Assembly (NCBI RefSeq): GCF_002920635.1
Contig: NZ_PQSR01000031.1
Coordinates: 1-64,000, forward strand
Length of the DNA: 64,000 bases
DNA from: Streptomyces sp. Ru72
GTDB taxonomy: Bacteria > Actinomycetota > Actinomycetes > Streptomycetales > Streptomycetaceae
Reading direction: 5' to 3'
Positions 34,959 through 43,696 of the stretch are shown in pieces. The notes beneath the pieces were generated by a model. The model was not told where the DNA came from. It worked only from the letters and a program-made list of their open reading frames with translations, and did no database searches. The number at the start of each line of letters is the position of its first letter. Position 1 is the first letter of the stretch. A program made the translations under genes and the position numbers.

Positions 34959-36917
34959 ATGCGGATCACCACCCCCCTCAGAGCCTTCAGGCCGCTCGCG
35001 GCAGCGGCCGCCGCCGCGCTCCTGGCGGTCTTCCTCACCCCGTCGGCCGCCCACAGCGCGCCCCGGGAGAGCCGGCCCGTCTACTCCTACGAGAACGCCA
35101 TCCGGGAGTCCGTCTGGGTGGACACCGGCCTGGACGGCGACGGCGACGGGAAGTCCGACCGTGTCGCCGCCGACATCGTCCGGCCCCGCGAACCCGCGGC
35201 CCAGGGCCGCAAGGTCCCCGTCATCATGGACGCCAGCCCCTACTACTCCTGCTGCGGGCGCGGCAACGAGAGCCAGAAGAAGACCTACGACGCCGGCGGA
35301 CACGTCGTCCAGATGCCGCTCTTCTACGACAACTACTTCGTCCCGCGCGGCTACGCCTTCGTCGGCGTCGACCTGGCCGGAACCGATCGCTCCGACGGCT
35401 GCGTGGACGTCGGCGGCCGCTCCGACATCCAGTCCGCCAAGGCCGTGATCGACTGGCTCAACGGCCGGGCCAGGGCCTACACCACCCGCACCGGCACCAG
35501 GCCCGCCACGGCCACCTGGACCAACGGCGCCACCGGCATGATCGGCAAGAGCTGGGACGGCACCATCGCCAACGGAGTCGCCGCCACCGGCGTCAAGGGC
35601 CTGAAGACCATCGTGCCCATCAGCGCCGTCTCCTCCTGGTACGACTACTACTTCGCCAAGGGCGCTCCCCTGTACGACTCCGGCCCCGACTGGCTGTCCG
35701 ACTACGTCGAGAGCCCCGACGCCCGCGCCAAGTGCGCCGCCGTACAGCGCAAACTCGTCGACGGCGCGCCCCGCAACGGTGACTGGACACCGCTGTGGAC
35801 CGAACGCGACTACGTCAAGGACGCGGGCAAGGTCCGCGCGAGCGTCTTTCTCGTGCACGGCATGCAGGACCTCAACGTGCGCACCAAGCACCTCGGCCAG
35901 TGGTGGAACGCCCTCGCCCAGCACGGCGTCAAGCGCAAGATCTGGCTCTCGCAGACCGGGCACGTGGACCCCTTCGACTACCGGCGCGCCCAGTGGGTGG
36001 ACACCCTGCACCGCTGGTTCGACCACGAACTCCTCGGCTACCGCAACGGCGTCGACCGCGAGCCCATGGCCGACATCGAACGCCACCCCGACCAGTGGGT
36101 CACCTCCACCGCCTGGCCGCCCCGCGACACGGCCACGACCACGCTGCGGCCCGGCCACGGCGACCGGGCCGGCGTCGGCACGCTCGGACTGGGCTCCGGC
36201 ACCGGCACCGGCACCGAGACCTTCACCGACGACCCGCGGCTCAGCGAGACCGACTGGGCCGCGCACATCGACCGGTCCACCCCGGACAAGGCCGGGTTCG
36301 TCACCCCGCCGCTGTCGAAGGACCTGCGTATCTCCGGCTCCTCCACGGTGACCGTCACCGTCACGCCCACCACCTCCTCGGCCCACCTGTCCGCCGTGCT
36401 CGTCGACCTTGGCCCCGACACGATCCGCGACTACGCCGACTCCGCGGAGGGCATCACCACGCTCACCGACCGCACCTGCTGGGGCGCGAGCACGGCCGGC
36501 GACAGCGCCTGCTTCAAGGTCACCCAGGCCAAGAAGACGGACGTCACCTCCACGGTCTTCAGCCGAGGCTGGGCGGACCTCGGCCACTACGCCTCGGACG
36601 CCAAGGGCGTCCCGCTGACGCCCGGCAAGCCCTACACGATCACGCTCGACCTGGCCGCGACCGACCACGTCGTCCCGAAGGGCCATCGGCTGGCCCTGAT
36701 CGTCGCCGGCACCGACAAGGACCTCATCGACCCTCCGTCCACCACGCCCACCCTGACCGTCGACCTGTCCCGCACGGCGGCCCGGGTGCCGCTCGTCGGA
36801 GGGGCCGCGGCGTTCGCGGGCGCCACCTCCGGGGCGACGCCGGCCACTGCCGCGCCCACCACGCCGTACGGCCTGCGGAGCCCGCACAGGGTCCACCGCA
36901 TCCCTGACGGCAGCTGA
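34959..36917 (+). CDS. Secreted S15-family Xaa-Pro dipeptidyl-peptidase
   Basis: A 652-residue CocE/NonD-type X-prolyl dipeptidyl-peptidase. A signal peptide (about 1-33, ending SAAHSA) precedes an alpha/beta-hydrolase domain with nucleophile S198 (GKSWDG), D304 (HGMQDLNV) and H335 (QTGHVDP). The C-terminal jelly-roll occupies about 400-620. DGDGDGKSD near 59 looks like a calcium-binding loop. It releases X-Pro dipeptides from extracellular peptides, matching the divergent M1 peptidase: both digest proteins outside the cell. Confidence 0.9.
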   Translation: MRITTPLRAFRPLAAAAAAALLAVFLTPSAAHSAPRESRPVYSYENAIRESVWVDTGLDGDGDGKSDRVAADIVRPREPAAQGRKVPVIMDASPYYSCCGRGNESQKKTYDAGGHVVQMPLFYDNYFVPRGYAFVGVDLAGTDRSDGCVDVGGRSDIQSAKAVIDWLNGRARAYTTRTGTRPATATWTNGATGMIGKSWDGTIANGVAATGVKGLKTIVPISAVSSWYDYYFAKGAPLYDSGPDWLSDYVESPDARAKCAAVQRKLVDGAPRNGDWTPLWTERDYVKDAGKVRASVFLVHGMQDLNVRTKHLGQWWNALAQHGVKRKIWLSQTGHVDPFDYRRAQWVDTLHRWFDHELLGYRNGVDREPMADIERHPDQWVTSTAWPPRDTATTTLRPGHGDRAGVGTLGLGSGTGTGTETFTDDPRLSETDWAAHIDRSTPDKAGFVTPPLSKDLRISGSSTVTVTVTPTTSSAHLSAVLVDLGPDTIRDYADSAEGITTLTDRTCWGASTAGDSACFKVTQAKKTDVTSTVFSRGWADLGHYASDAKGVPLTPGKPYTITLDLAATDHVVPKGHRLALIVAGTDKDLIDPPSTTPTLTVDLSRTAARVPLVGGAAAFAGATSGATPATAAPTTPYGLRSPHRVHRIPDGS

Positions 36918-36950
36918 CGGCGGCGCACGGCATCCGACACCACCTCCGGC

Positions 36951-36971
36951 GGCCGGGCCCACGGCCCGGCC
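36951..36971 (+). terminator. Hairpin terminator after the S15 peptidase
   Basis: GGCCGGGCC and GGCCCGGCC form a perfect 9-bp stem with a 3-nt loop, 33 bp after the stop. No U-tract, as is common in Streptomyces. Confidence 0.7.
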
Positions 36972-37047
36972 GCCCCCGCCCGCCGGGTGCGCCGACGAAT
37001 CCGTCCTGCCGTGCTCACATCACTCGCCGGGTGGGGATACTCACGGC

Positions 37048-38070
37048 ATGTCTGCCGAATACGCGACCTTCGGCCTGGCGCCGGCGATGCGGGCCGGTGC
37101 CGTCCTCACCGGTGGTGACTACGCAACGCACCGGGACTTCGTGGACTTCCTCGTCGACGGACGCCCGCTGCTGCACCGGCTCTCCGACCTGGACGCCGTC
37201 TCCCCGCTGGCCTCCGACATACCGCCCGCGATCTTCACCGCGCAGGTGCGGGGGCTGCTGCTGGAGACCGGGGCGCCGCTGCCGGGCGGCCGGTACGTCC
37301 TCTACGGCTGCCCCGAGTGCGAGGACCTGGCGTGCGGAGCGGTCACCGCGGTCATCGAACGCGACGGCGACGACTACATCTGGCGGGACTTAGGCTGGCA
37401 GACCGGCGACACCGCCGATCTGGAACTCAACGGCTACCACGGCATCGGCCCCTTCCGCTTCCACGGCTCCCAGTACCGTGCCGCGCTCGGTGCGCTGCTG
37501 GACGGCGGCGCACCAGCGCCCCGACGCCGCGTGCTGCTGATCGGCGCCCGTGTCGCCGTGCTCGCCAAGCTCGCCGCCGCCCTGCGCACCATCGGCATCG
37601 GTGCGGACATCACCCGCGACGCGACCGGCGTCCCCGCCGAGGAACTTCGCCAGTACGGTGCGGTCGCCTTCGGCCGGGCGGTCACGGCGGACGAACGGGC
37701 CGCCGTACGCCGCTCCTTCGAGGACGCCGGGCTGGACGTGGCCCACGTCGACGGACTCGCCCCGATCGTCCCGCTTCTCGTCGCCCAGATCGAACAGGCG
37801 CTGGACCGCGCCCCGGTGCGGCAGCGCCGACTGACGGGCCTGGCCGCCACCGACGGCGCGGCTTACGTGGAGGTCGCCTCCGCCTGCCGCGTCCGTCTCA
37901 CCGCCCACCGACTCGACCGCCTCTACCGCACCCACACCAGCGAGGTCTTCGACGGCACCCTGGAGCCGGGCCGTCACCGTATCGCCCTCGACCCCAAGGT
38001 GGTGAAGGGCGAGGCGTTCCTCGTGGCGCGGACCTCGGGAAATGTCCTGGTGGCGCCCGTGGCGCGGTGA
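37048..38070 (+). CDS. Hypothetical protein with a TTA codon (bldA-dependent candidate)
   Basis: A 340-residue unrecognised soluble protein. The N-terminal half has VLYGCPECEDLACGAVTAVIERDGDDYIWRDLGWQ with a C-x2-C-x4-C arrangement that could bind metal. The C-terminal half contains a Rossmann-like stretch (RRVLLIGARVAVLAKLAAALRTIGIGADI). Leucine 115 (37390-37392) is encoded by TTA, read only by the bldA tRNA in Streptomyces, so synthesis should depend on bldA. It is the only in-frame TTA I noticed in the window. Confidence 0.7.
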   Translation: MSAEYATFGLAPAMRAGAVLTGGDYATHRDFVDFLVDGRPLLHRLSDLDAVSPLASDIPPAIFTAQVRGLLLETGAPLPGGRYVLYGCPECEDLACGAVTAVIERDGDDYIWRDLGWQTGDTADLELNGYHGIGPFRFHGSQYRAALGALLDGGAPAPRRRVLLIGARVAVLAKLAAALRTIGIGADITRDATGVPAEELRQYGAVAFGRAVTADERAAVRRSFEDAGLDVAHVDGLAPIVPLLVAQIEQALDRAPVRQRRLTGLAATDGAAYVEVASACRVRLTAHRLDRLYRTHTSEVFDGTLEPGRHRIALDPKVVKGEAFLVARTSGNVLVAPVAR

Positions 38071-38118
38071 GAATTCTGGCGCGGGCGGCACCGGGCGGCC
38101 GTTAGGATCGGCGGTCTG

Positions 38119-39759
38119 ATGACTGCCACCCTCGTCGCCAAGAACCTCGCCGCCGGGCACGGCGACCGCTCGCTCTTCACCGGGCTCGACCTGGTCGTCG
38201 CGCCCGGAGACGTGATCGGGCTCGTCGGTGCCAACGGCGCCGGCAAGTCCACCCTGCTGCGCATGCTCGCCGGGCTGCTCACCCCCGAGCAGGGCGAGCT
38301 GCGGCTGTCCCCGCCCACCGCGACGGTCGGGCACCTGCCGCAGGAGCCGGAGCGCCGGCCGGGGGAGACCGTACGGGAGTTCCTGGCCCGCCGCACGGGC
38401 GTCGCCGACGCCCAGCGCGCGATGGACGAGGCCACGCAGGGGCTCGTCGACGCGGCGCCCGGCGCGGACGACGCCTACGCGGCGAGCCTGGAGCGCTGGC
38501 TCGCCCTCGGTGGTGCGGACCTCGACGAACGCGCCGAGGAGGTCGCCGACTCCCTGGGCCTGGGTGTCGGCCTGGACCAGCAGATGACGTCCCTGTCCGG
38601 CGGGCAGGCGGCCCGCGCCGGCCTCGCCTCGCTGCTGCTGTCCCGCTACGACGTCTTCCTGCTCGACGAGCCCACCAACGACCTCGACCTCGACGGCCTG
38701 GAGCGGCTGGAGCGGTTCGTCAGCGGGCTCCGCGCCGGGACGGTGGTCGTCAGCCACGACCGGGAGTTCCTCACCCGCACGGTCACCAAGGTCCTGGAAC
38801 TCGACCTCGCGCAGCGGCAGATCAACCTCTACGGCGGTGGATACGAGGGATACCTCGAGGAGCGCGAGCGGGCCCGCAGGCACGCCCGCGAGGAGTACGA
38901 GGAGTACGCGGAGAAGAAGTCCGCCCTCCAGGACCGCGCCCAGATGCAGCGCGCCTGGATGGAGAAGGGCGTCAAGAACGCACGCCGCAAGGCGAGCGAC
39001 AACGACAAGATCGGCCGCAAGTTCCGCAGTGAGGCCAGCGAGAAGCAGGCCGCGAAGGCCCGGCAGACCCAGCGCATGATCGAGCGCATGGAGGTCGTCG
39101 AGGAGCCCCGCAAGGAATGGGAGCTGCGGATGGAGATCGCGTCGGCCCCCCGCTCGGGCGCGGTCGTCGCCACGCTGCGGGACGCGGAGGTACGGCGCGG
39201 CGACTTCACCTTCGGCCCGGTGTCCCTCCAGATCGACTGGGCGGACCGGGTGGCGGTGACGGGCGCCAACGGCGCGGGCAAGTCCACGCTGCTCGGCGCG
39301 CTCCTCGGCCGTGTCCCGCTGGACGCGGGTCACGCCTCCCTCGGCTCGGGCGTCCTGGTCGGCGAGGTCGACCAGGCCCGCAAGCTGTTCCACGGCCCGG
39401 AGTCCCTGCTGGACGCGTTCCGCGCCGCGGTCCCCGACACCGAGCCGGTCGAGGTCCGCACCCTGCTCGCCAAGTTCGGCCTGAAGACGGACCACATCCT
39501 GCGCCCGGCGGCGACCCTCTCCCCGGGCGAACGCACGCGTGCCGCGCTGGCGCTGCTCCAGGGCAGGGGGGTCAACCTGCTGGTCCTGGACGAGCCGACG
39601 AACCACCTGGACCTGCCGGCCATCGAACAGCTGGAGTCGGCCCTGGACTCCTACGAGGGCACCCTGCTCCTCGTCACGCACGACCGCCGGATGCTGGACG
39701 CGGTACGGGTGACACGCCGCCTGGAGGTGGCGGACGGCAAGGTGACGGAACACCGGTGA
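38119..39759 (+). CDS. ABC-F family ATPase (second copy)
   Basis: A 546-residue duplicated-ATPase ABC-F protein without membrane helices. Walker A motifs are GANGAGKST (twice), with signature LSGGQAARAGL in the first half and LSPGERTRAAL in the second. The inter-domain arm (EERERARRHAREEYEEYAEKK) is long and charged. It is only distantly similar to the ABC-F protein at 20995 and has no comparable leader: 48 bp separate it from the preceding gene. Confidence 0.9.
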   Translation: MTATLVAKNLAAGHGDRSLFTGLDLVVAPGDVIGLVGANGAGKSTLLRMLAGLLTPEQGELRLSPPTATVGHLPQEPERRPGETVREFLARRTGVADAQRAMDEATQGLVDAAPGADDAYAASLERWLALGGADLDERAEEVADSLGLGVGLDQQMTSLSGGQAARAGLASLLLSRYDVFLLDEPTNDLDLDGLERLERFVSGLRAGTVVVSHDREFLTRTVTKVLELDLAQRQINLYGGGYEGYLEERERARRHAREEYEEYAEKKSALQDRAQMQRAWMEKGVKNARRKASDNDKIGRKFRSEASEKQAAKARQTQRMIERMEVVEEPRKEWELRMEIASAPRSGAVVATLRDAEVRRGDFTFGPVSLQIDWADRVAVTGANGAGKSTLLGALLGRVPLDAGHASLGSGVLVGEVDQARKLFHGPESLLDAFRAAVPDTEPVEVRTLLAKFGLKTDHILRPAATLSPGERTRAALALLQGRGVNLLVLDEPTNHLDLPAIEQLESALDSYEGTLLLVTHDRRMLDAVRVTRRLEVADGKVTEHR

Positions 39760-39768
39760 CCGCGTCGG

Positions 39769-39962
39769 GTGATCGGCTCGTTTCCCGACGCGTACCACAC
39801 CTTCACCGGCATGGCCGACCGGATGGTCGCCGGGATGCTCACCACGCCGGCGGAGATCCGCGAGGCGATCACCGCCCTCACCGACCTCGGCGCCGACGAG
39901 GTGATGCTCCACTGCTACGCCTCGACCCGGCCCGGGTGGACCGCCTGGCCGACACCCTGTGA
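39769..39962 (+). pseudogene. 3' remnant of an LLM-class flavin-dependent oxidoreductase (frameshifted)
   Basis: From 39769 the frame reads IGSFPDAYHTFTGMADRMVAG, then TTPAEIREAITALTDLGADEVMLHCYAS, the typical C-terminus of luciferase-like monooxygenases. The expected ending, DPARVDRLADTL and a stop, lies in another frame to 39962, so a frameshift has occurred near 39925. The N-terminal three quarters of the gene are missing, as ABC-F coding sequence ends only nine bases before. A dead fragment. Confidence 0.65.
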
Positions 39963-39999
39963 CGATCTGGTCCCGCTCGGCCCGGCCGGAGTGGAACAC

Positions 40000-40034
40000 G
40001 GGCCCGGTCCCTGCGGTGCAGCAGGGCCGGGCCC
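40000..40034. terminator. Hairpin downstream of tex
   Basis: GGGCCCGGTCCCTGC (40000-40014) pairs with GCAGGGCCGGGCCC (40021-40034) with one bulge and a 6-nt loop. It lies 7 bp beyond the tex stop and also closes the plus-strand side. Confidence 0.75.
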
Positions 40035-40040
40035 GGCACC

Positions 40041-42404
40041 TCAGCGGCGGCCCGGCTTCTGGTCGAGCAGGCCTGCCCGGCGCAGGGCGTCCGCCATCGC
40101 GCTGTTGGCCGGCGGGGGCGTCTGACGGGCGCCCGTGCCCTGGCGACTCTGGCGCTGCTGCGGGGGACGCCCGCCGCGCTGCCGGGCGCCGCCGGAGGGC
40201 TGTCCCTGCGAAGCCGCCTCGTCGTCCAGCCGCAGCGTCAGCGAGATCCGCTTGCGCGGGATGTCGACGTCCAGGACCTTCACCTTGACGATGTCACCCG
40301 GCTTCACCACGTCCCGCGGGTCCTTGACGAACGTCTTGGACATCGCGGAGACGTGCACCAGACCGTCCTGGTGGACGCCGACGTCGACGAAGGCGCCGAA
40401 CGCGGCGACGTTCGTGACCACGCCCTCCAGGACCATCCCGGACGACAGGTCGGAGATCTTCTCCACACCCTCCTTGAAGCTGGCCGTCTTGAACGCGGGC
40501 CGCGGGTCGCGCCCCGGCTTCTCCAGCTCCTTGAGGATGTCGGTCACCGTCGGCAGACCGAACGTCTCGTCCACGAAGTCCGACGCCCTCAGCGAGCGCA
40601 GCACCGCCGTGTTCCCGATCAGCGACGCCACCTCCTGCCCCGTCGTCTTCACCATGCGCCGGACCACCGGGTACGCCTCGGGGTGCACGCTGGAGGCGTC
40701 CAGCGGGTCGTCGCCGCCCCGGATCCGCAGGAACCCCGCGCACTGCTCGTACGCCTTGGGCCCGAGCCGCGCCACGTTCTTCAGCTGGGCGCGGGACGTG
40801 AACGGGCCGTTGGCGTCCCGGTGCGCCACGATGTTCTCCGCGAGCCCCGAGGAGATGCCGGAGACCCGGGCGAGCAGCGGAGCCGACGCCGTGTTGACGT
40901 CCACGCCCACGCCGTTCACACAGTCCTCCACCACCGCGTCCAGCGAGCGGGACAGCTTCACCTCGGACAGGTCGTGCTGGTACTGGCCGACGCCGATCGA
41001 CTTCGGGTCGATCTTCACCAGTTCGGCGAGCGGGTCCTGCAGACGGCGGGCGATGGAGACCGCGCCACGCAGCGACACGTCCATGTCCGGCAGCTCCTGC
41101 GAGGCGAAGGCGGAGGCGGAGTACACCGATGCGCCCGCCTCGGACACCATCACCTTCGTCAGCTTCAACTCGGGGTGCCTGGTGATGAGTTCACCGGCGA
41201 GCTTGTCCGTCTCGCGGGACGCCGTGCCGTTGCCGATCGCGATCAGCTCGACCGCGTGCTCCTTGGCCAGCCGGGCCAGCTTGGCGATCGCCTCGTCCCA
41301 CTTGTTGGCAGGGACGTGCGGGTGGATGACGTCCGTGGCGACCACCTTGCCGGTCGCGTCCACCACGGCCACCTTCACGCCCGTACGGAAACCGGGGTCC
41401 AGGCCCAGCGTCGCGCGCGTGCCGGCCGGGGCGGCGAGCAGCAGGTCGCGCAGGTTGGCCGCGAAGACCTTGACGGCCTCGTCCTCGGCCGCCGTGCGCA
41501 GCCTGAGCCGCAGGTCGATGCCGAGGTGCACCAGGATGCGGGTGCGCCAGGCCCAGCGGACCGTGTCCAGCAGCCACTTGTCGGCGGGGCGGCCGCGGTC
41601 GGCGATCCCGAAGCGGTGCGCCACGATCCCCTCGTACGACGACGGGCCGTCCGTCGGCTCCTCCGGTTCCAGGACGAGGTCGAGGACCTCCTCCTTCTCG
41701 CCGCGCAGCAGGGCGAGGACCCGGTGCGAGGGCAGCTCGGTGAAGGGCTCGGCGAAGTCGAAGTAGTCGGCGAACTTGGCGCCCGCCTCCTCCTTGCCCT
41801 CCCGCACCTTGGACGCCAGGCGCCCACGCACCCACATCCGCTCGCGCAACTCGCCGATCAGGTCGGCGTCCTCCGAGAACCGCTCGGTGAGGATCGCCCG
41901 CGCGCCGTCCAGCGCGGCCTGCGCGTCCGGCACCCCCTTGTCGGCGTCGACGAACGCGGCCGCGGCGGCCAGAGGCTCCACCGTCGGGTCGCCGAGCAGG
42001 CCCTCGGCAAGCGGCTCGAGTCCCGCCTCGCGCGCGATCTGCGCCTTGGTGCGCCGCTTCGGCTTGTAGGGGAGGTAGATGTCCTCCAGGCGTGCCTTGG
42101 TCTCCGCGCCCCGGATCCGCGCCTCGAGCTCCTCGGTGAGCTTGCCCTGCTCGCGCACCGACTCGAGGATCGCCGTGCGCCGCTCCTCGAGCTCACGCAG
42201 ATAGCGCAGCCGCTCCTCGATCGTGCGCAGTTGCGCGTCGTCGAGCATCTCGGTCGCTTCCTTGCGGTAGCGGGCGATGAAGGGCACCGTCGAGCCGCCG
42301 TCCAGCAGCTCGACCGCGGCCTTCACCTGCCGCTCCCGTACGCCGAGCTCCTCGGCGATCCTGCCTTCGATGGACCCTGCTCCGAGGGACCCGGGTGTCG
42401 TCAC
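40041..42404 (-). CDS. tex: Tex-family RNA-binding protein
   Basis: A 787-residue Tex protein, related to eukaryotic Spt6. In order: helical N-terminal domain (IARYRKEATEMLDDAQLRTI), YqgF/RNase H-like domain (LGLDPGFRTGVKVAVVD), helix-hairpin-helix repeats (SGISSGLAENIVAHR; LGPKAYEQCAGFLRI) and a C-terminal S1 RNA-binding domain (GMVLEGVVTNVAAFGAFVDVG). The tail after S1 is Gly/Gln/Arg-rich. Tex binds nucleic acid and influences transcription. GTG 42404 gives the usual start. Confidence 0.94.
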   Translation of the reverse strand: MTTPGSLGAGSIEGRIAEELGVRERQVKAAVELLDGGSTVPFIARYRKEATEMLDDAQLRTIEERLRYLRELEERRTAILESVREQGKLTEELEARIRGAETKARLEDIYLPYKPKRRTKAQIAREAGLEPLAEGLLGDPTVEPLAAAAAFVDADKGVPDAQAALDGARAILTERFSEDADLIGELRERMWVRGRLASKVREGKEEAGAKFADYFDFAEPFTELPSHRVLALLRGEKEEVLDLVLEPEEPTDGPSSYEGIVAHRFGIADRGRPADKWLLDTVRWAWRTRILVHLGIDLRLRLRTAAEDEAVKVFAANLRDLLLAAPAGTRATLGLDPGFRTGVKVAVVDATGKVVATDVIHPHVPANKWDEAIAKLARLAKEHAVELIAIGNGTASRETDKLAGELITRHPELKLTKVMVSEAGASVYSASAFASQELPDMDVSLRGAVSIARRLQDPLAELVKIDPKSIGVGQYQHDLSEVKLSRSLDAVVEDCVNGVGVDVNTASAPLLARVSGISSGLAENIVAHRDANGPFTSRAQLKNVARLGPKAYEQCAGFLRIRGGDDPLDASSVHPEAYPVVRRMVKTTGQEVASLIGNTAVLRSLRASDFVDETFGLPTVTDILKELEKPGRDPRPAFKTASFKEGVEKISDLSSGMVLEGVVTNVAAFGAFVDVGVHQDGLVHVSAMSKTFVKDPRDVVKPGDIVKVKVLDVDIPRKRISLTLRLDDEAASQGQPSGGARQRGGRPPQQRQSRQGTGARQTPPPANSAMADALRRAGLLDQKPGRR

Positions 42405-42484
42405 GATCCCGTACCGCCTTCTCCACTGAGGTTGCGCGGCAATTGTGGCAGGTCGCACCGACAACGGGGGCGCAAGGGCACGAG

Positions 42485-42515
42485 CACGGGGCGGCGCCGT
42501 CCGCGCCGCCCCGTG
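42485..42515 (-). terminator. Perfect 13-bp hairpin after the LPFR small gene
   Basis: CACGGGGCGGCGC (42485-42497) and GCGCCGCCCCGTG (42503-42515) form a perfect 13-bp stem with a 5-nt loop, 22 bp beyond the small gene's stop. Confidence 0.85.
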
Positions 42516-42537
42516 GGCTGGGAGTCCTCGGGCCGGT

Positions 42538-42663
42538 TCAGGCCCGGCGGGCGGAGCCCGAGGCCCCGCCGAACAGCCGGGCCAGTGCCCGGAACGGCAG
42601 GGTCACGACGGTCGCGACGGCGCCGCCGATCTGGCGAAGTACGTCTGCGATCGCACGGAACAC
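42538..42663 (-). CDS. LPFR-motif small protein (41 aa)
   Basis: A 41-residue protein, VFRAIADVLRQIGGAVATVV then TLPFRALARLFGGASGSARRA. It is amphipathic and basic with the LPFRALARLFGGA core that defines a conserved small Streptomyces family of unknown role. GTG 42663 has an AAGGGGA ribosome site upstream, and the gene has its own strong hairpin terminator, so it is likely expressed. Confidence 0.75.
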   Translation of the reverse strand: MFRAIADVLRQIGGAVATVVTLPFRALARLFGGASGSARRA

Positions 42664-42716
42664 AAGCTTCCCCTTTCGTCTCCCGGTGTGGATCACCGGG
42701 TGACGAACCGGGTACC

Positions 42717-43583
42717 TCATCCCTTGCCGATCATGCCCTCCGGGAAGGCCCCGGCCGCAAGAGCCCTGGTCAGCATGGTGCCCGCGAGATCCGTCAGCCG
42801 TTCGACGCCCGCGGCGCCGAGGTGTTCGTAGGGTGCCCGGTCAAGGCGGTCGGTCTCCGCCTCGATCTCCCCGCGCAGCGCGGTGCCCGCCTCGGTCAAC
42901 TGGCCGTCCGCACCGAGCAGTCCACGCTCACGCAGCCGCCCGCACGCCGCGTCCCAGTCCTCGCGGCTCCAGCCGCGCGTGCCGAGCGCCCACTTGGGGG
43001 ACATCCCCTTGCCGGTCGCGGTGTGCGTCACCAGCGCCTCGACCGGATCGAGGTCCGCGGCCAGCAGCACCGCGAGATGGCCGTCACCGCGGTGCTCCCG
43101 CAGCAGTGTGGCCGCGTGCCAGAACGCCAGATGCGGTTCGTCGGGCACCGGCAGATCGGCGTGCGCGGCGTACAGCGGGCGCGCGTGCCGGGTGCACGCC
43201 TCGGTCGCGCGCAGCGCGAGTTCCGCCGCCTCGGCCATCTCCTTGGCGGCGACGGTCTCCTCGCCCAGCAGCCGCCGCAGCGTCGCGTCGACGGCACGCG
43301 CGCGTGCCGCGAGCACCACCCGGGGGGACGCCGTCTCCCACACGGCGGGCACATGCCGTGCCACCAGCCCGGGGTGGAAGTTGAAGAACGCGGCCGTCAC
43401 CACCCCCGCGCCCACGGCCCCCATCGCGGCGGCCCGCACTGCGAAGTAGGCGGCCCTGCTGTCGGACACGCCCACGGCGGTCAGTTCCCGGTTCAGATCC
43501 GGCGAGAAGTAGTGCGTCGAGTGCAGCGGATTGATCACATTGTGGCAGCGCCGCCCGGCGCGCTCCGGCAGGGAAGAGGTCAT
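42717..43583 (-). CDS. SCO6745-family protein
   Basis: A 288-residue soluble, largely helical protein of the family named after S. coelicolor SCO6745. SDSRAAYFAVRAAAMGAVGAGVVTAAFFNFHPGLV begins it; the C-terminal third resembles a winged-helix module (WDAACGRLRERGLLGADGQLTEAGTALRGEIE), like MarR-type wings. The function is not known to me. ATG 43583 follows GGGAAGAGG. Confidence 0.8.
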   Translation of the reverse strand: MTSSLPERAGRRCHNVINPLHSTHYFSPDLNRELTAVGVSDSRAAYFAVRAAAMGAVGAGVVTAAFFNFHPGLVARHVPAVWETASPRVVLAARARAVDATLRRLLGEETVAAKEMAEAAELALRATEACTRHARPLYAAHADLPVPDEPHLAFWHAATLLREHRGDGHLAVLLAADLDPVEALVTHTATGKGMSPKWALGTRGWSREDWDAACGRLRERGLLGADGQLTEAGTALRGEIEAETDRLDRAPYEHLGAAGVERLTDLAGTMLTRALAAGAFPEGMIGKG

Positions 43584-43696
43584 GACCGGCAGGTTACCGA
43601 CTGGTCGGTACGTCGAGAAGCGCAAGGCCGGGTATGGCAGGAAAGGTGGGATCCTCGTCGTTGCGGCCATGTCGCCCACCGCCAAGAATCGACGGC

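Noticed and set aside
36038..36421. Antisense frame inside the S15 peptidase
   Set aside because: No family similarity; the stretch mirrors the repetitive Thr/Gly codons of the sense gene.
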